From Thiomicrorhabdus xiamenensis (GTDB lineage: Bacteria; Pseudomonadota; Gammaproteobacteria; Thiomicrospirales; Thiomicrospiraceae): DNA of 64,000 nucleotides. Location of the stretch: contig NZ_CP054020.1 of NCBI RefSeq assembly GCF_013282625.1, positions 434,001-498,000 of the forward strand, read 5' to 3'. Position numbers and translations under genes: made by a program. Position 1 is the stretch's first letter; each line of letters starts with the position of its first letter. Under the pieces are notes generated by a model that searched no databases, was not told the origin of the DNA, and saw nothing but the letters and a program-made list of their open reading frames with translations. Shown piece by piece: positions 29,192 through 40,865 of the stretch.

Positions 29192-29220
29192 AAGGCATAG
29201 CTTTGAGCTATGCCTTTTTT
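29192..29220 (+). terminator. Terminator of the gene at 28607
   Basis: AAGGCATAGCT (29192-29202), loop TTG, AGCTATGCCTT (29206-29216), then T. Perfect 11-bp stem, between convergent genes. Confidence 0.92.
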
Positions 29221-29224
29221 GTTT

Positions 29225-30190
29225 TTAATGACTGCGGTTTACCGCCAGATCGGCTAGCGATAACAGCGCTTGTTTGAGTTCGCTATCGTCCAGTGATGCC
29301 AGTGCCTCTTGAGCGGTCTGGGCTTCTTGGCGCGCAATTTCGTAAGTGTATTCGATTGCGCCGGAGTTCTGGATAATGTCGCTCACCTGGTGCAGCAGGG
29401 TGATGCCGTCCGACTCGATTGCGCGACGCACAAGTTCGCGTTCTTCTTCCGTGCCCTTTTGCATAATATAGATCAGCGGCAAAGTCGGCTTGCCTTCGGC
29501 CAGATCGTCACCGATGTTTTTGCCCAGTTCTTCGGCATCAGCCGTGTAGTCCAAGGCGTCGTCAACCAGCTGGAAAGCAGCGCCTAAATGACGGCCATAG
29601 GCGATGAATGCTTCCTCCAGTTCCGGTTTTTCGGCCAGGATCGGTCCCATCTGGGTGGCCGCTTCGAAGAGCTTGGCGGTTTTGCGGTGAATGACTTCCA
29701 TATAGCGTTCTTCGGTTGTGCTGGCATCATGCACATTCAGCAGTTGCAGCACTTCGCCTTCCGCGATGACGTTCGTGGCCGCCGACATGACCTGCATAAT
29801 GCGCATAATTCCCGGCTCGACCATCATTTCAAATGAACGCGAATAGAGGAAATCGCCGACCAGAACGCTGGCGGCGTTGCCCCAGACTTCATTGGCGGTT
29901 TTATTGCCGCGTCGAGTGTCGGACTCATCCACCACATCGTCGTGAAGCAGTGTCGAGGTATGGATGAATTCGATTACGGCTGCCATCAGGTGGTGATCGG
30001 TTCCTTGATAACCACAGGCTCGGGCGGACAGAAGGGTCAATAACGGGCGCAGGCGCTTGCCGCCGCTATTGATAATGTAGTGACCGATCTGGTTGATGAG
30101 GACTACGTCCGAGGAAAGGCGATCCAGAATTAATTGATCAACCGCTTTAATATCATCGGCAATGAGTTTACGAATTTGTTGCAGAGTCAT
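29225..30190 (-). CDS. ispB: Octaprenyl diphosphate synthase (long-chain polyprenyl synthase)
   Basis: Chain-elongating prenyltransferase that makes the ubiquinone side chain from farnesyl-PP and isopentenyl-PP. The 321 residues carry the first aspartate-rich motif in LLHDDVVDESDTRRG and the second in FQLVDDALDY, plus GGKRLRPLL. No bulky aromatic directly before the first DDxxD region, as expected for a long-chain product. Divergent from rplU-rpmA-obgE-proB, the conserved gammaproteobacterial arrangement, which supports ispB over ispA. Confidence 0.93.
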   Translation of the reverse strand: MTLQQIRKLIADDIKAVDQLILDRLSSDVVLINQIGHYIINSGGKRLRPLLTLLSARACGYQGTDHHLMAAVIEFIHTSTLLHDDVVDESDTRRGNKTANEVWGNAASVLVGDFLYSRSFEMMVEPGIMRIMQVMSAATNVIAEGEVLQLLNVHDASTTEERYMEVIHRKTAKLFEAATQMGPILAEKPELEEAFIAYGRHLGAAFQLVDDALDYTADAEELGKNIGDDLAEGKPTLPLIYIMQKGTEEERELVRRAIESDGITLLHQVSDIIQNSGAIEYTYEIARQEAQTAQEALASLDDSELKQALLSLADLAVNRSH

Positions 30191-30463
30191 CGGGCCTACT
30201 CTCGGTCACCTTTCACTAAAAGCCGCTATTTTAGTATGAAAGTCCGGCTTTAGCCAGTTTTAGGGCATGTCATTGACATCGTTTTCAATGCGGCTTTGAT
30301 CGATTTGCTATTAAGTCGTAAATTAATACAATAGCTTGGAAAATTTACACGAAATTTCAGATACTTAATGAGTGATTGAGGTTTTTGGGTTGCCTCCTTG
30401 ACGCCGCTCCGTTCGTTAAAACGTGGTTTTTACCTAATTATCTGAAAAACCTTGAATTTATCT

Positions 30464-30492
30464 TTGACCTGTAAATCAAAAACTTATATAAT
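30464..30492 (+). promoter_or_regulatory. Promoter of rplU-rpmA
   Basis: TTGACC (30464-30469), 17 bp, TATAAT (30487-30492). It lies in the 361-base gap between ispB and rplU; the rest of that gap shows no gene. Leader about 50 nt. Confidence 0.88.
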
Positions 30493-30551
30493 CCTGCCTT
30501 CGCTGAATAGCGGCTTATTAAAAAGAATTTTAGATATCCGGGAGAGATATA

Positions 30552-30866
30552 ATGTACGCAGTTATTAAAACCGGTGGTAAGCAGTATCGAGTTCGTGAAG
30601 GTCAAATCCTACGCATTGAATCTTTGAATGCAGAAGCAGGTGATGCGATTGAGTTTGACGAAGTATTGATGGTTGGTGAAGGTGCAGACGTTAAAGTTGG
30701 TGCGCCTCTAGTTGAAGGTGCTAAAGTTGCAGCGACTGTTGAATCAAACGGTCGTGGTAAAAAAGTAACCATCATCAAATTCCGTCGTCGTAAGAACCGC
30801 TCGAAAACTAAGCAAGGCCACCGTCAGAACTACACTGAAGTTAAAATCGGTAAAATCTCAGCTTAA
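30552..30866 (+). CDS. rplU: 50S ribosomal protein L21
   Basis: 50S protein whose placement depends on L20. The 104 residues start [18 protein letters not shown] and end with the signature [30 protein letters not shown] precedes the ATG. Paired with rpmA, as usual, with a 99-base gap that contains a hairpin. Confidence 0.97.
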   Translation: MYAVIKTGGKQYRVREGQILRIESLNAEAGDAIEFDEVLMVGEGADVKVGAPLVEGAKVAATVESNGRGKKVTIIKFRRRKNRSKTKQGHRQNYTEVKIGKISA

Positions 30867-30918
30867 TGGCTTAGCCCTTAAGCTTGCTTAAAGTAGACTA
30901 GTTTTAATTTAAAACGGC

Positions 30919-30943
30919 AGCTGAATCTGAAGAGGGTTCAGCT
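30919..30943 (+). promoter_or_regulatory. Hairpin between rplU and rpmA
   Basis: AGCTGAATC (30919-30927) pairs with GGTTCAGCT (30935-30943) over nine bp including one G-U, loop seven bases. No T-run, so not a terminator. It ends 22 bases before the rpmA ATG, close to the ribosome site. Confidence 0.45.
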
Positions 30944-30965
30944 CTGTTAACAAAAGGATAGCACC

Positions 30966-31223
30966 ATGGCTCATAAAAAGGCAGCAGGTAGTACTAAAAA
31001 CGGTCGCGATTCCAACGCCAAACGATTGGGTGTGAAAGCATACGGCGGTGAAGCTGTATCAGCTGGTAGCATCATCGTTCGTCAGCGTGGTACTAAATTC
31101 CACGCGGGTGACAATGTTGGTCGCGGTAAGGATGACACTTTATTTGCAAAAGCGGACGGTAAAGTTGCTTTCGTAAACAAAGGTAAGCCAGTACGTACTT
31201 ACGTAACAGTCGTTGCTGAATAA
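30966..31223 (+). CDS. rpmA: 50S ribosomal protein L27
   Basis: 50S protein whose N-terminal tail reaches the peptidyl transferase centre. The 85 residues start [20 protein letters not shown], so there is no cleaved N-terminal extension as found in Firmicutes. [17 protein letters not shown] is canonical. AAAGGA lies before the ATG, and a terminator follows. Confidence 0.97.
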   Translation: MAHKKAAGSTKNGRDSNAKRLGVKAYGGEAVSAGSIIVRQRGTKFHAGDNVGRGKDDTLFAKADGKVAFVNKGKPVRTYVTVVAE

Positions 31224-31248
31224 GTTTTATTTAGCTTTCAACTGCTTG

Positions 31249-31276
31249 AACGCCCCGCATTGTCGGGGCGTTTTTG
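31249..31276 (+). terminator. Terminator of rplU-rpmA
   Basis: AACGCCCCG (31249-31257), loop CATTGT, CGGGGCGTT (31264-31272), followed by further T. Confidence 0.93.
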
Positions 31277-31326
31277 TTTTTTAGCAGGAAGTTAGGATTT
31301 TGCCTACGCTTAATATGCGGGGGCTC

Positions 31327-31335
31327 TGCTAAAAT
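31327..31335 (+). promoter_or_regulatory. Possible extended -10 promoter of obgE-proB
   Basis: TGCTAAAAT matches TGnTAnAAT, 40 bases before the obgE start. No strong -35. Confidence 0.4.
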
Positions 31336-31348
31336 AAACCCCATTTGA

Positions 31349-32461
<1,113 letters not shown>

Positions 32462-32494
32462 TCATTAATCATGTTTCAGGGATAAAAACAGTCG

Positions 32495-33619
32495 ATGCGT
32501 CGCGAAGATTTGCAGAATACCCAGCGCTGGGTCGTTAAGATCGGCAGTGCGCTTTTAACCAATGACGGTAAGGGGCTTAATAAGGAGGCTCTGGCGCATT
32601 GGATTGAACAGATAGTCGCCTTGAAGCGAAACGGCAAGGAAGTGGTGATTGTCTCTTCCGGCTCGGTTGCCGAGGGGATGCAGCGTTTAGGCTGGACAAC
32701 CCGGCCTGAAGCTTTGCATGATCTTCAGGCGGCGGCGGCCGTCGGTCAGATGGGATTGATTCAGGCGTATGAATCCAAATTTGCGCGCTACGGAATTCAA
32801 ACGGCGCAGATTCTGATGACGCACGACGATCTCTCGAATCGTAAGCGTTATCTGAATGTGCGCAGTACCATCCGTGCTTTATTGGAATATGGCGTGGTGC
32901 CGATTATCAATGAAAACGATACGGTCGTGACGGACGAGATTCGCTTCGGCGATAACGATACGCTTGGTGCTTTGACTGCGAACCTTATCTCTGCCGATGT
33001 TCTGGTGATTCTGACTGATCAGAAAGGGCTTTATAACGATAATCCTCGTACCAATCCGGATGCCGAACTGATTTCAGAGGCGAAAGTCAGTCGTAAAGAT
33101 ATTGAAGCGATGGCTTCTCCTGAAGGGGGCGCACTCGGTAAGGGCGGTATGTATACCAAGGTAATGGCCGCCAAGCGCGCGGCGCGCTCGGGGACCTTGA
33201 CCTTGATTGCTTCCGGTCGGGAGGAAAATATCTTGGTTAAGCTGGCTTCCGGTGTGGAGTGCGGCACTTTGCTGATTCCGGATGTCGAGCCGATGACGGC
33301 GCGCCAGCAATGGCTGGCCGGGCATTTGCAGGCAAAAGGGCGTCTGATTCTGGATGCCGGAGCGGTGCAGGTTCTGAAAAACTCCGGTAAAAGTCTGTTG
33401 CCGATCGGTGTTAAGGCGCAGAGCGGCAGTTTCCAGCGCGGTGAAATGGTGATCTGTGTCGATGAATCCGGTAAAGAGATTGCCCGCGGTCTAGTGAACT
33501 ATCCGGCCAATGAGTCGATTAAAATTCTCGGCCAGCCGAGCCATCAGATCGCCTCGATTCTAGGGTATATGGAAGACGAGTCGCTGGTACACCGGGATAA
33601 CCTGGTGTTGAGTGAATAA
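32495..33619 (+). CDS. proB: Glutamate 5-kinase
   Basis: First enzyme of proline synthesis; phosphorylates glutamate with ATP. The 374 residues contain the amino-acid-kinase domain (about 10-260, with [51 protein letters not shown]) and a C-terminal PUA domain (about 285-365). Length as in E. coli (367). Follows obgE, probably in one transcript. Confidence 0.95.
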   Translation: MRREDLQNTQRWVVKIGSALLTNDGKGLNKEALAHWIEQIVALKRNGKEVVIVSSGSVAEGMQRLGWTTRPEALHDLQAAAAVGQMGLIQAYESKFARYGIQTAQILMTHDDLSNRKRYLNVRSTIRALLEYGVVPIINENDTVVTDEIRFGDNDTLGALTANLISADVLVILTDQKGLYNDNPRTNPDAELISEAKVSRKDIEAMASPEGGALGKGGMYTKVMAAKRAARSGTLTLIASGREENILVKLASGVECGTLLIPDVEPMTARQQWLAGHLQAKGRLILDAGAVQVLKNSGKSLLPIGVKAQSGSFQRGEMVICVDESGKEIARGLVNYPANESIKILGQPSHQIASILGYMEDESLVHRDNLVLSE

Positions 33620-33636
33620 GTTTTGAACATGAAAAT

Positions 33637-33658
33637 GCCGCTATAAAGCGGCTTTTTT
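33637..33658 (+). terminator. Terminator of obgE-proB
   Basis: GCCGCT (33637-33642), loop ATAA, AGCGGC (33647-33652), then six T. Confidence 0.9.
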
Positions 33659-33703
33659 ATGGGCGCTTGAAACAGGGTTTTGAATTTGTCCGGCTGTGAC
33701 AAT

Positions 33704-36385
33704 TTAGTCTTGCGGACTCCAGATCGCAACCTGATTGCGTCCCGCTTTTTTAGCTTGATACAGGGCTTTATCGGCGCGTTTATAGATGGTGTGTTCCGAT
33801 AGGCCGTCGAGATCATGGGGCAACGGGTAAGCGCCGATCGAAGCGGTTACGATCTGCTGCTCACTTTCAGTGGACTGGTTCTCGATATTCAAGCCCTCAA
33901 TGCTCAGACGCAGTGCTTCCAGAGAGTCGCGAAGTTCTTGCGCGGATAAACCGGTGATGATCAGCGCAAACTCTTCGCCGCCGATGCGGAATGCGAAGGC
34001 GCTTTCCAATTGATGACAATATTCTTTAATGCGCTCTGCTAGCTGCTGTAGGACTTTATCGCCGTAATAGTGGCCGTAGCGGTCATTAAGGTTTTTGAAT
34101 TTATCGATGTCCATCATGACAAGAGACACGCCTCGGGCAATATCCGCTTGTGAATGACGTTTTTCATACAGCACTTTATTAAAGTGGCGGCGGTTATACA
34201 GGCCGGTTAACTCGTCTCTGATGGTCATCTCTTCCAATCGTTTTTGCGCCGTGATGTCGCGTCGCGTTGTGCGAACCTGACGTAGCCTTCCAAGCGTACT
34301 CATTTCCGGAACGGCGGTAGCGTGAACCCAGAGATCTTCACCGTTCTTTTTCTGCGCAATCAATTCGCCGCTCCAGGTTCTCCCTGTCTTGAGGTATTCC
34401 CAGATTTTGTCCGGATCAATCCCCAGTTCATGCGAGTTTTGGTGCATCAGAATTTTATGCGGTTTATTGATGAGCTCTTTTCGCGAATAGCCGGTCAGCG
34501 TGCATAAGCTGTCGCTGACCCAGATCATTCTCTGGTTGGCATCGGTAATGGATGCATAATTGAGTTCGTTGATGGTGCCCAGATAAGATTGAAGCTTATT
34601 CTGATAACGCTTCTGTACCCCGAGCAGTATCAGGGTAAACAGGAATATTCCGCCGATGACCGAGAACGGAAGAACCAGTTTGCTGTAGTCATATTCCTGA
34701 ACGATTCTCAGCTGTAACCAATCGTTGTAGATACGGTTTTTTTCCGATTCCGGAATGGCGTCCAGCGCTTTTTGCAGAATATCTCGCAGAATGGCGTTTT
34801 CCAGGTTAGCCCCCATGGCCAGTTCGAAACGCGGGCCAATCTGTCCGGCGATCTTAAGGTTCAGGTCTCCGAGTTGTTTGAGTTTGTGGCTGATTGCGGC
34901 CAGGTTGCCGAAATAGGCCAAGGCTTGACCTTCCTGCACGGCTCGGATTCCGGCTTCAATATCCTGGACTTCAAGTATCTTGATTTGTGGGTTGTGTTGC
35001 TGCAGATAATCGAAACTGGCGTATCCCTTAACGACGGCGATAGTCTGGCCGTTTAGCTGGTCAATCCCTTGAATGTAGTCGAGTGATTCTTTACCCAGAG
35101 CGACCATCGGAAACGAGAGGTAAGGGCTGGTGAATTTAGCGTAGCGTTTGCGCGCGTCGGTGGCGACAGCGCAGGAGAACATGTCCAGTTCGCCGTTCTG
35201 CATTTTTTCGATGACTTGGTTCCAGCTCAGGTTTTGCACCGGCTCAAAACGGATATTGAGCAGTTTTTCGAGTTGTCGCAGATAGTCTGCGGCCAGCCCC
35301 TGATAATTTCCCTGCGAATCGATAAATTCAAAGGGCGCCCAGTCGATATCGTTGGCAATCCGGATCACCGGATTCTCTTTGAGGTAGGTGCGTTCCTCTT
35401 CAGTCAGGTGGATGTGATACGGCTTGAAAATCAATTTGTCCGGGTCGAACTGTTTAAGCTGCGTTTCATTCACCATGCCTAAAGAGTGCATGTCATACAC
35501 TAATGCTTTTAGTCGCTCGGAGGAAAGGTGGCCGATAGGAGCCTTGCCGTTGAGCACGAATTCTCCGGTGCGGTTGGCTTCATATAACAAAGCCTTGCGG
35601 CTTTTTTTAACCGGGTAGCTCTGTAGAACGTAGTCGACAATCTCCATCGGGTTTTCGAGGGCGTAGTGCCAGCCGCGAATGGTCGCGCGTTTAAAGGCTT
35701 CGAGCTGGTCGGGATGCTTACTTGCGAAATCTTGCGAGGTAAAGGTGAAATCGCCATAAGAGTTAATGCCGAAGGATTTTGGGTCGATCAGCGAGTAAGT
35801 GAGGTTTTTTTCGTTTAACTGAGCCGGTTCATTGGTGCTGAAAGCGGAATAAAAGTCGACTTTCTTATCGATAAAATCTTGAACATTAGCGCTATGCGGC
35901 AGTTGCTGAATATCGTCTGCAGTCAAGCCGGCTTTATTGAGTAAGGCGTAAATCTCATAATTGTGTGCAAACATTAATTTTTTCCCTGCAAGATCGTGCA
36001 GGGAGTCGATCGGTTTATGCGCCAGAAACACAATCGGGGAGTACTGCAAAGAAGGGAAAAGGATTTTGATCGGCTTGCCGTTGATGTAATCTTTGAGAAT
36101 CAGACTTCCGTCCACGCCGATTTGGTAATCGCCGCTAACCACCTGATCGATGATGCTGTCTCCGTTCCAGGCATTCAGTTGAACGTCGAGGCCGGCATCG
36201 TTGTAGAAGCCTTTTTTTTGAGCGGCGTAGAATCCGGCATATTCGAATTGGTGATGCCAGTTGAAAAGCACTTTGATCGGAACCGGAGAATCCTCAGTGG
36301 CAATCGCTCTGAACGGAAATGTAAGACTGAGTAACCAAAAGAGAGTGACAACAAAAAACGCTAGACGGTTGCCGGTTGGTATCAT
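33704..36385 (-). CDS. Membrane diguanylate cyclase with NMT1/THI5-like and SBP_bac_3 sensor domains
   Basis: Inner-membrane c-di-GMP synthase of 893 residues. A signal sequence (about 8-30) leads to an NMT1/THI5-like binding domain (about 36-270; KVLFNWHHQFEYAGFYAAQ, KKGFYNDAGLDVQL) and then a family-3 solute-binding domain (about 340-560; VIRIANDIDWAPFEFID, ELDMFSCAVATDARKRY). One transmembrane helix (about 572-592), a PAS domain and a GGDEF domain follow. The active motif is GGEEF (802-806); no RxxD inhibitory site precedes it. It probably senses a small periplasmic ligand, perhaps pyrimidine- or amino-acid-like; the ligand is inference. Monocistronic, converging with proB. Confidence 0.88.
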   Translation of the reverse strand: MIPTGNRLAFFVVTLFWLLSLTFPFRAIATEDSPVPIKVLFNWHHQFEYAGFYAAQKKGFYNDAGLDVQLNAWNGDSIIDQVVSGDYQIGVDGSLILKDYINGKPIKILFPSLQYSPIVFLAHKPIDSLHDLAGKKLMFAHNYEIYALLNKAGLTADDIQQLPHSANVQDFIDKKVDFYSAFSTNEPAQLNEKNLTYSLIDPKSFGINSYGDFTFTSQDFASKHPDQLEAFKRATIRGWHYALENPMEIVDYVLQSYPVKKSRKALLYEANRTGEFVLNGKAPIGHLSSERLKALVYDMHSLGMVNETQLKQFDPDKLIFKPYHIHLTEEERTYLKENPVIRIANDIDWAPFEFIDSQGNYQGLAADYLRQLEKLLNIRFEPVQNLSWNQVIEKMQNGELDMFSCAVATDARKRYAKFTSPYLSFPMVALGKESLDYIQGIDQLNGQTIAVVKGYASFDYLQQHNPQIKILEVQDIEAGIRAVQEGQALAYFGNLAAISHKLKQLGDLNLKIAGQIGPRFELAMGANLENAILRDILQKALDAIPESEKNRIYNDWLQLRIVQEYDYSKLVLPFSVIGGIFLFTLILLGVQKRYQNKLQSYLGTINELNYASITDANQRMIWVSDSLCTLTGYSRKELINKPHKILMHQNSHELGIDPDKIWEYLKTGRTWSGELIAQKKNGEDLWVHATAVPEMSTLGRLRQVRTTRRDITAQKRLEEMTIRDELTGLYNRRHFNKVLYEKRHSQADIARGVSLVMMDIDKFKNLNDRYGHYYGDKVLQQLAERIKEYCHQLESAFAFRIGGEEFALIITGLSAQELRDSLEALRLSIEGLNIENQSTESEQQIVTASIGAYPLPHDLDGLSEHTIYKRADKALYQAKKAGRNQVAIWSPQD

Positions 36386-36647
36386 CGCTTAAGGTTCCTT
36401 AAAAACTGCTTCTATCTCTTCAAGTATAAAGGGTGTAGAAACGATGTTTTAGTTTGTTTTACCCTGGAAAGAGTCTTTTCTGAGTGCTTACCATAGCAAA
36501 GTCTTGCGGTGCTTTTTTGTATTTATTATTTACTTGAACTCGTGGTCAGGAATGAGATGGCGATCCAGATCGATAAAAAACGCTATTGGAAACTCCCAGA
36601 AGAATCAATCGGATACTGTATCGATCCGACTTTTTTTGAATCGCTGG

Positions 36648-36675
36648 GTTGAAAATATTTCAAATGCCCCCATAT
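36648..36675 (+). promoter_or_regulatory. Sigma-32-type heat-shock promoter of groESL
   Basis: GTTGAAA (36648-36654), 13 bp, CCCCATAT (36668-36675). This matches the sigma-32 consensus (CTTGAAA, 13-17 bp, CCCCATnT) except for the first base of the -35. Confidence 0.8.
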
Positions 36676-36678
36676 CTG

Positions 36679-36706
36679 TTGACAGCTTTATGCTGATGAA
36701 TAAAAT
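36679..36706 (+). promoter_or_regulatory. Sigma-70 promoter of groESL
   Basis: A perfect -35 TTGACA (36679-36684), 16 bp, TAAAAT (36701-36706), directly followed by the CIRCE operator. It overlaps the start region of the sigma-32 promoter. Confidence 0.75.
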
Positions 36707-36708
36707 GA

Positions 36709-36735
36709 TTAGCACTCTAAAGTTTGGAGTGCTAA
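36709..36735 (+). promoter_or_regulatory. CIRCE operator (HrcA-binding site)
   Basis: TTAGCACTC (36709-36717), nine bases, GAGTGCTAA (36727-36735). This is the exact consensus inverted repeat bound by the repressor HrcA. It sits just after the sigma-70 -10, where binding would block both promoters. The remaining part of the 486-base gap upstream (36386-36647) shows nothing else clear. Confidence 0.95.
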
Positions 36736-36871
36736 TTTTTGCTTTATGCTTACGCGATTTGCCGCGGGCTTAAAGCACACGGATTGCTGTTTTAGTGGAA
36801 TAGTTTAAACGGCGTCCGGAAAACCTCTTTTTTATATGTATTTTGATATCTAACTTTTTAGGGAGAAACCT

Positions 36872-37162
36872 ATGAACATTAAACCTTTACAAGACCGCGT
36901 TGTGATTCGCCGTGTTGAAGAGAAAAAGCAAACTGAAAGCGGGATCCTTCTTCCGGGATCTGCTCAGGAAAAAGAGAACATGGGTGAAGTGGTCGCTGTA
37001 GGTCCTGGTAAGGCTTCTGATTCTGGCGCGATTATCGCCATGACAGTTAAGGTCGGCGATAAAGTTATGTTCGGTCAGTACTCTGGTCAGGAAGTTAAGG
37101 ATGATAACGGCGAAGCGTTAATGATTATGCGCGAAGACGATATTATCGCGATCGTAGAGTAA
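36872..37162 (+). CDS. groES: Co-chaperonin GroES
   Basis: Heptameric lid of the GroEL chamber. The 96 residues start [20 protein letters not shown], contain the mobile-loop region [16 protein letters not shown] and end [15 protein letters not shown] precedes the ATG. Behind a heat-shock promoter and CIRCE element and 74 bases before groEL. Confidence 0.98.
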   Translation: MNIKPLQDRVVIRRVEEKKQTESGILLPGSAQEKENMGEVVAVGPGKASDSGAIIAMTVKVGDKVMFGQYSGQEVKDDNGEALMIMREDDIIAIVE

Positions 37163-37188
37163 TAAGGTTGATTCAAATTTAGATTTAG

Positions 37189-38871
<1,683 letters not shown>

Positions 38872-38922
38872 TTTCTGTTTGAGGCTTTCGTCTATACGGC
38901 CACTTCTTTGTTGGCTAAATGC

Positions 38923-38972
38923 TTCCGGTGCTCATGTACTAAAATGTATGCTCTGCAACGGCTCATTTAGCC
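38923..38972 (+). other. Inverted repeat downstream of groEL
   Basis: GGCTAAATG (38923-38931) and CATTTAGCC (38964-38972) are perfect complements 32 bases apart. No T-run follows; the real terminator comes about 60 bases later. It could fold in the groESL 3' untranslated region. Confidence 0.4.
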
Positions 38973-39033
38973 GCTTCGAATTGACAGCATAGTCATAACC
39001 CTCAATTCAGAAATTAGAATGCTTTCATTCTTC

Positions 39034-39061
39034 AAAAAGCCAGCGTAATGCTGGCTTTTTT
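39034..39061 (+). terminator. Terminator of groESL, probably bidirectional
   Basis: AAAAAGCCAGC, loop GTAAT, GCTGGCTTTTTT; stem AGCCAGC (39038-39044) with GCTGGCT (39050-39056). A and T runs on the two sides would also serve the converging TPR gene. Confidence 0.9.
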
Positions 39062-39082
39062 GTTTTTAAAATTGACGCTTTA

Positions 39083-39976
39083 TTAATCCGACTCGGGTTG
39101 ATAGCTACTGTCGTAGAATTTCAGCAGTTCGATAAAGCGTTGATTATTTCTTAGGCTTTCGAAGTGAGAGTCGTTATAGATCGAATCCGCATTCCCTTCG
39201 GCACCATTGAGCGATTTTTCCAGATATTGCAAGGCCGTTTCCGTTGAGCCGAGAAGCGCGTAGGCGCTCGCCAGTTGATACATCGCATGGCTGTTTTCAG
39301 GGTCAATTCTCAGTGCCTGCAGGCATAATGAGATCGCCCAGTGCGGTTCGTCCATGTCCAATACGACATCCGCCTTGTAGGTCAGAGCTTCGGCGTTTTC
39401 CGGGTCGCGCTCCAGAATTTGATCATAAATTTCAACCTTGTTACTGGCAATCTGTTCCTGACCTGCCTTGAGCCACAGACTGTAGATATCCTGATGTTGC
39501 GAGAGCCTTTTCTGGGCGCTGGTGATACCGCGGGATTTTCGGTTAAGTTCCTCTTCGAGTTTTTCCAGGCGGTCTTCGTACTCGGAAACGACTTCTTCGA
39601 TTTTGGTGTTTGCCAGAGTGTGCACCTTTTCTTTTACCTCGCGCAGGGAGTTCCAGCCGACCAATACCAGTACGGAACTGACTCCGGCGATAAGATAGAA
39701 AAAGTAAGTAATGGTATCGGTTGCATAGCTTACAGCGCGAGTTGTGGCGGCCATTTCCCGGTTAACAACCTCTTTGGTGATATCGACGTGAAGGTCGTTC
39801 ATATCGGTGCGCAGTTGCTTGAGTTCATCAAGTACGTAACGTTCGATAAACGGGTTGTAGACGGGCTCCTCAAGATTCTCGATATCCTGAGTCTCTTTGG
39901 TATGTAACTGAGCCTGAACATTTGCGGAAAAAATAAATAAACTGAGTAAAAAAAGCGTGTTTCTAAGAAACGGCAT
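39083..39976 (-). CDS. Membrane-anchored TPR protein with coiled coil
   Basis: 297 residues from ATG 39976, chosen because GGAGA lies seven bases upstream and the protein then begins with a signal sequence (MPFLRNTLFLLSLFIFSANVQA). An in-frame ATG at 40033 would bury it. Then an acidic periplasmic part, a transmembrane helix (about 92-112, YFFYLIAGVSSVLVLVGW), a coiled coil (about 115-155) and two or three TPR repeats (about 180-265; NAEALTYKADVVLDMDEP, NSHAMYQLASAYALLGS). Probably a scaffold with its TPR part in the cytoplasm if the signal is cleaved. No specific function known. Confidence 0.7.
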   Translation of the reverse strand: MPFLRNTLFLLSLFIFSANVQAQLHTKETQDIENLEEPVYNPFIERYVLDELKQLRTDMNDLHVDITKEVVNREMAATTRAVSYATDTITYFFYLIAGVSSVLVLVGWNSLREVKEKVHTLANTKIEEVVSEYEDRLEKLEEELNRKSRGITSAQKRLSQHQDIYSLWLKAGQEQIASNKVEIYDQILERDPENAEALTYKADVVLDMDEPHWAISLCLQALRIDPENSHAMYQLASAYALLGSTETALQYLEKSLNGAEGNADSIYNDSHFESLRNNQRFIELLKFYDSSYQPESD

Positions 39977-40108
39977 GGTATCTCCGGTTGTGTCTGGAGC
40001 CCTTAATCCTAAAGCCTCAATTTGAAATGTCAAAAATCGGGGGAAATCGATTTGCTTCTTGCAGACGAATTTTCTAAATTAAGTTTTTTTTCTTGGAAGG
40101 AGTGCCGA

Positions 40109-40864
40109 ATGTACGTCGAGTCAGACCAAAATACGTTTCCGGTTCTTTATTCTTATCGTCGTTGCCCTTATGCGATGCGCGCACGTCTGGCGCTCTACTT
40201 TTCCGGTATTCAGGTTGAGCAGAGAGAGATTGTTTTTTGGGATAAGCCCGATGAGATGCTGGCCGCTTCCGCCAAAGGGACGGTTCCGGTTCTGCTGTTG
40301 CCCGACGGTGAAGTGCTGGAAGAGAGTTGGGATATTATGTGTTGGGCACTGAAGGATAAGCAGGGAAAAAGTCCGCTTTATCCACAGGATGCCCAACAGC
40401 GGCAACTATTGGATCAATTAATTGCCGAGAATGATGCTGATTTCAAGCAGCACCTCGATGATTACAAATACCCTGAACTGTGCCAGAAGCATTATCCGGA
40501 GCTTTCGGCCGAGGAAGGTCATTTTAAAGCCCGTGCGCAGGGCGAAGTTACTTTGCAGAAGTTGGAACGGCGTCTATCTCAGAGTGCATACCTGCTGGGA
40601 GCAGCATTATCGGTAGCCGATTTGGCGATATTTCCGTTTGTCCGTCAGTTTGCGCATGTCGATAAAATCTGGTGGCAGCGAGCGGATTATCCCAATCTGA
40701 AAGCCTGGTTGGATAAGCAGTTAAGTAGCGGGTATTTCGCGGCGGTCATGAAAAACCGGCCGGTTTGGGAAGCGGGGCATCTACCGCTTTGGGTTGATGA
40801 GCCTGAACTGAAGCGAAAAGATCAGTTGCGCGCCAAGGCGGAAGGCAAGCGCATTCCGCGTTAG
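40109..40864 (+). CDS. Glutathione S-transferase family protein
   Basis: 251 residues from ATG 40109, preceded by GGAAGGAG. The in-frame ATG at 40022 lacks such a site. The thioredoxin-like N-terminal domain (about 10-85) has SYRRCPYAMRARLAL, in which the cysteine is at the usual active-site position of omega/beta-type GSTs, and GTVPVLLLPDG with the cis-proline. The helical C-terminal domain contains SVADLAIFPFVRQFA, the GST capping motif. The C-terminus has an added basic tail (about 25 residues). Substrate not predictable. Converges with msrQ, one base apart. Confidence 0.85.
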   Translation: MYVESDQNTFPVLYSYRRCPYAMRARLALYFSGIQVEQREIVFWDKPDEMLAASAKGTVPVLLLPDGEVLEESWDIMCWALKDKQGKSPLYPQDAQQRQLLDQLIAENDADFKQHLDDYKYPELCQKHYPELSAEEGHFKARAQGEVTLQKLERRLSQSAYLLGAALSVADLAIFPFVRQFAHVDKIWWQRADYPNLKAWLDKQLSSGYFAAVMKNRPVWEAGHLPLWVDEPELKRKDQLRAKAEGKRIPR

Positions 40865-40865
40865 T

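Noticed and set aside
36386-36647. Thiamine riboswitch upstream of the NMT1-domain cyclase
   Set aside because: No THI-box sequences such as CTGAGA with ACCTGA-type partners were seen in the leader.
36504-36773. 89-codon frame upstream of groES
   Set aside because: It runs through the sigma-32 promoter, sigma-70 promoter and CIRCE element, has no ribosome site and encodes no recognisable protein.
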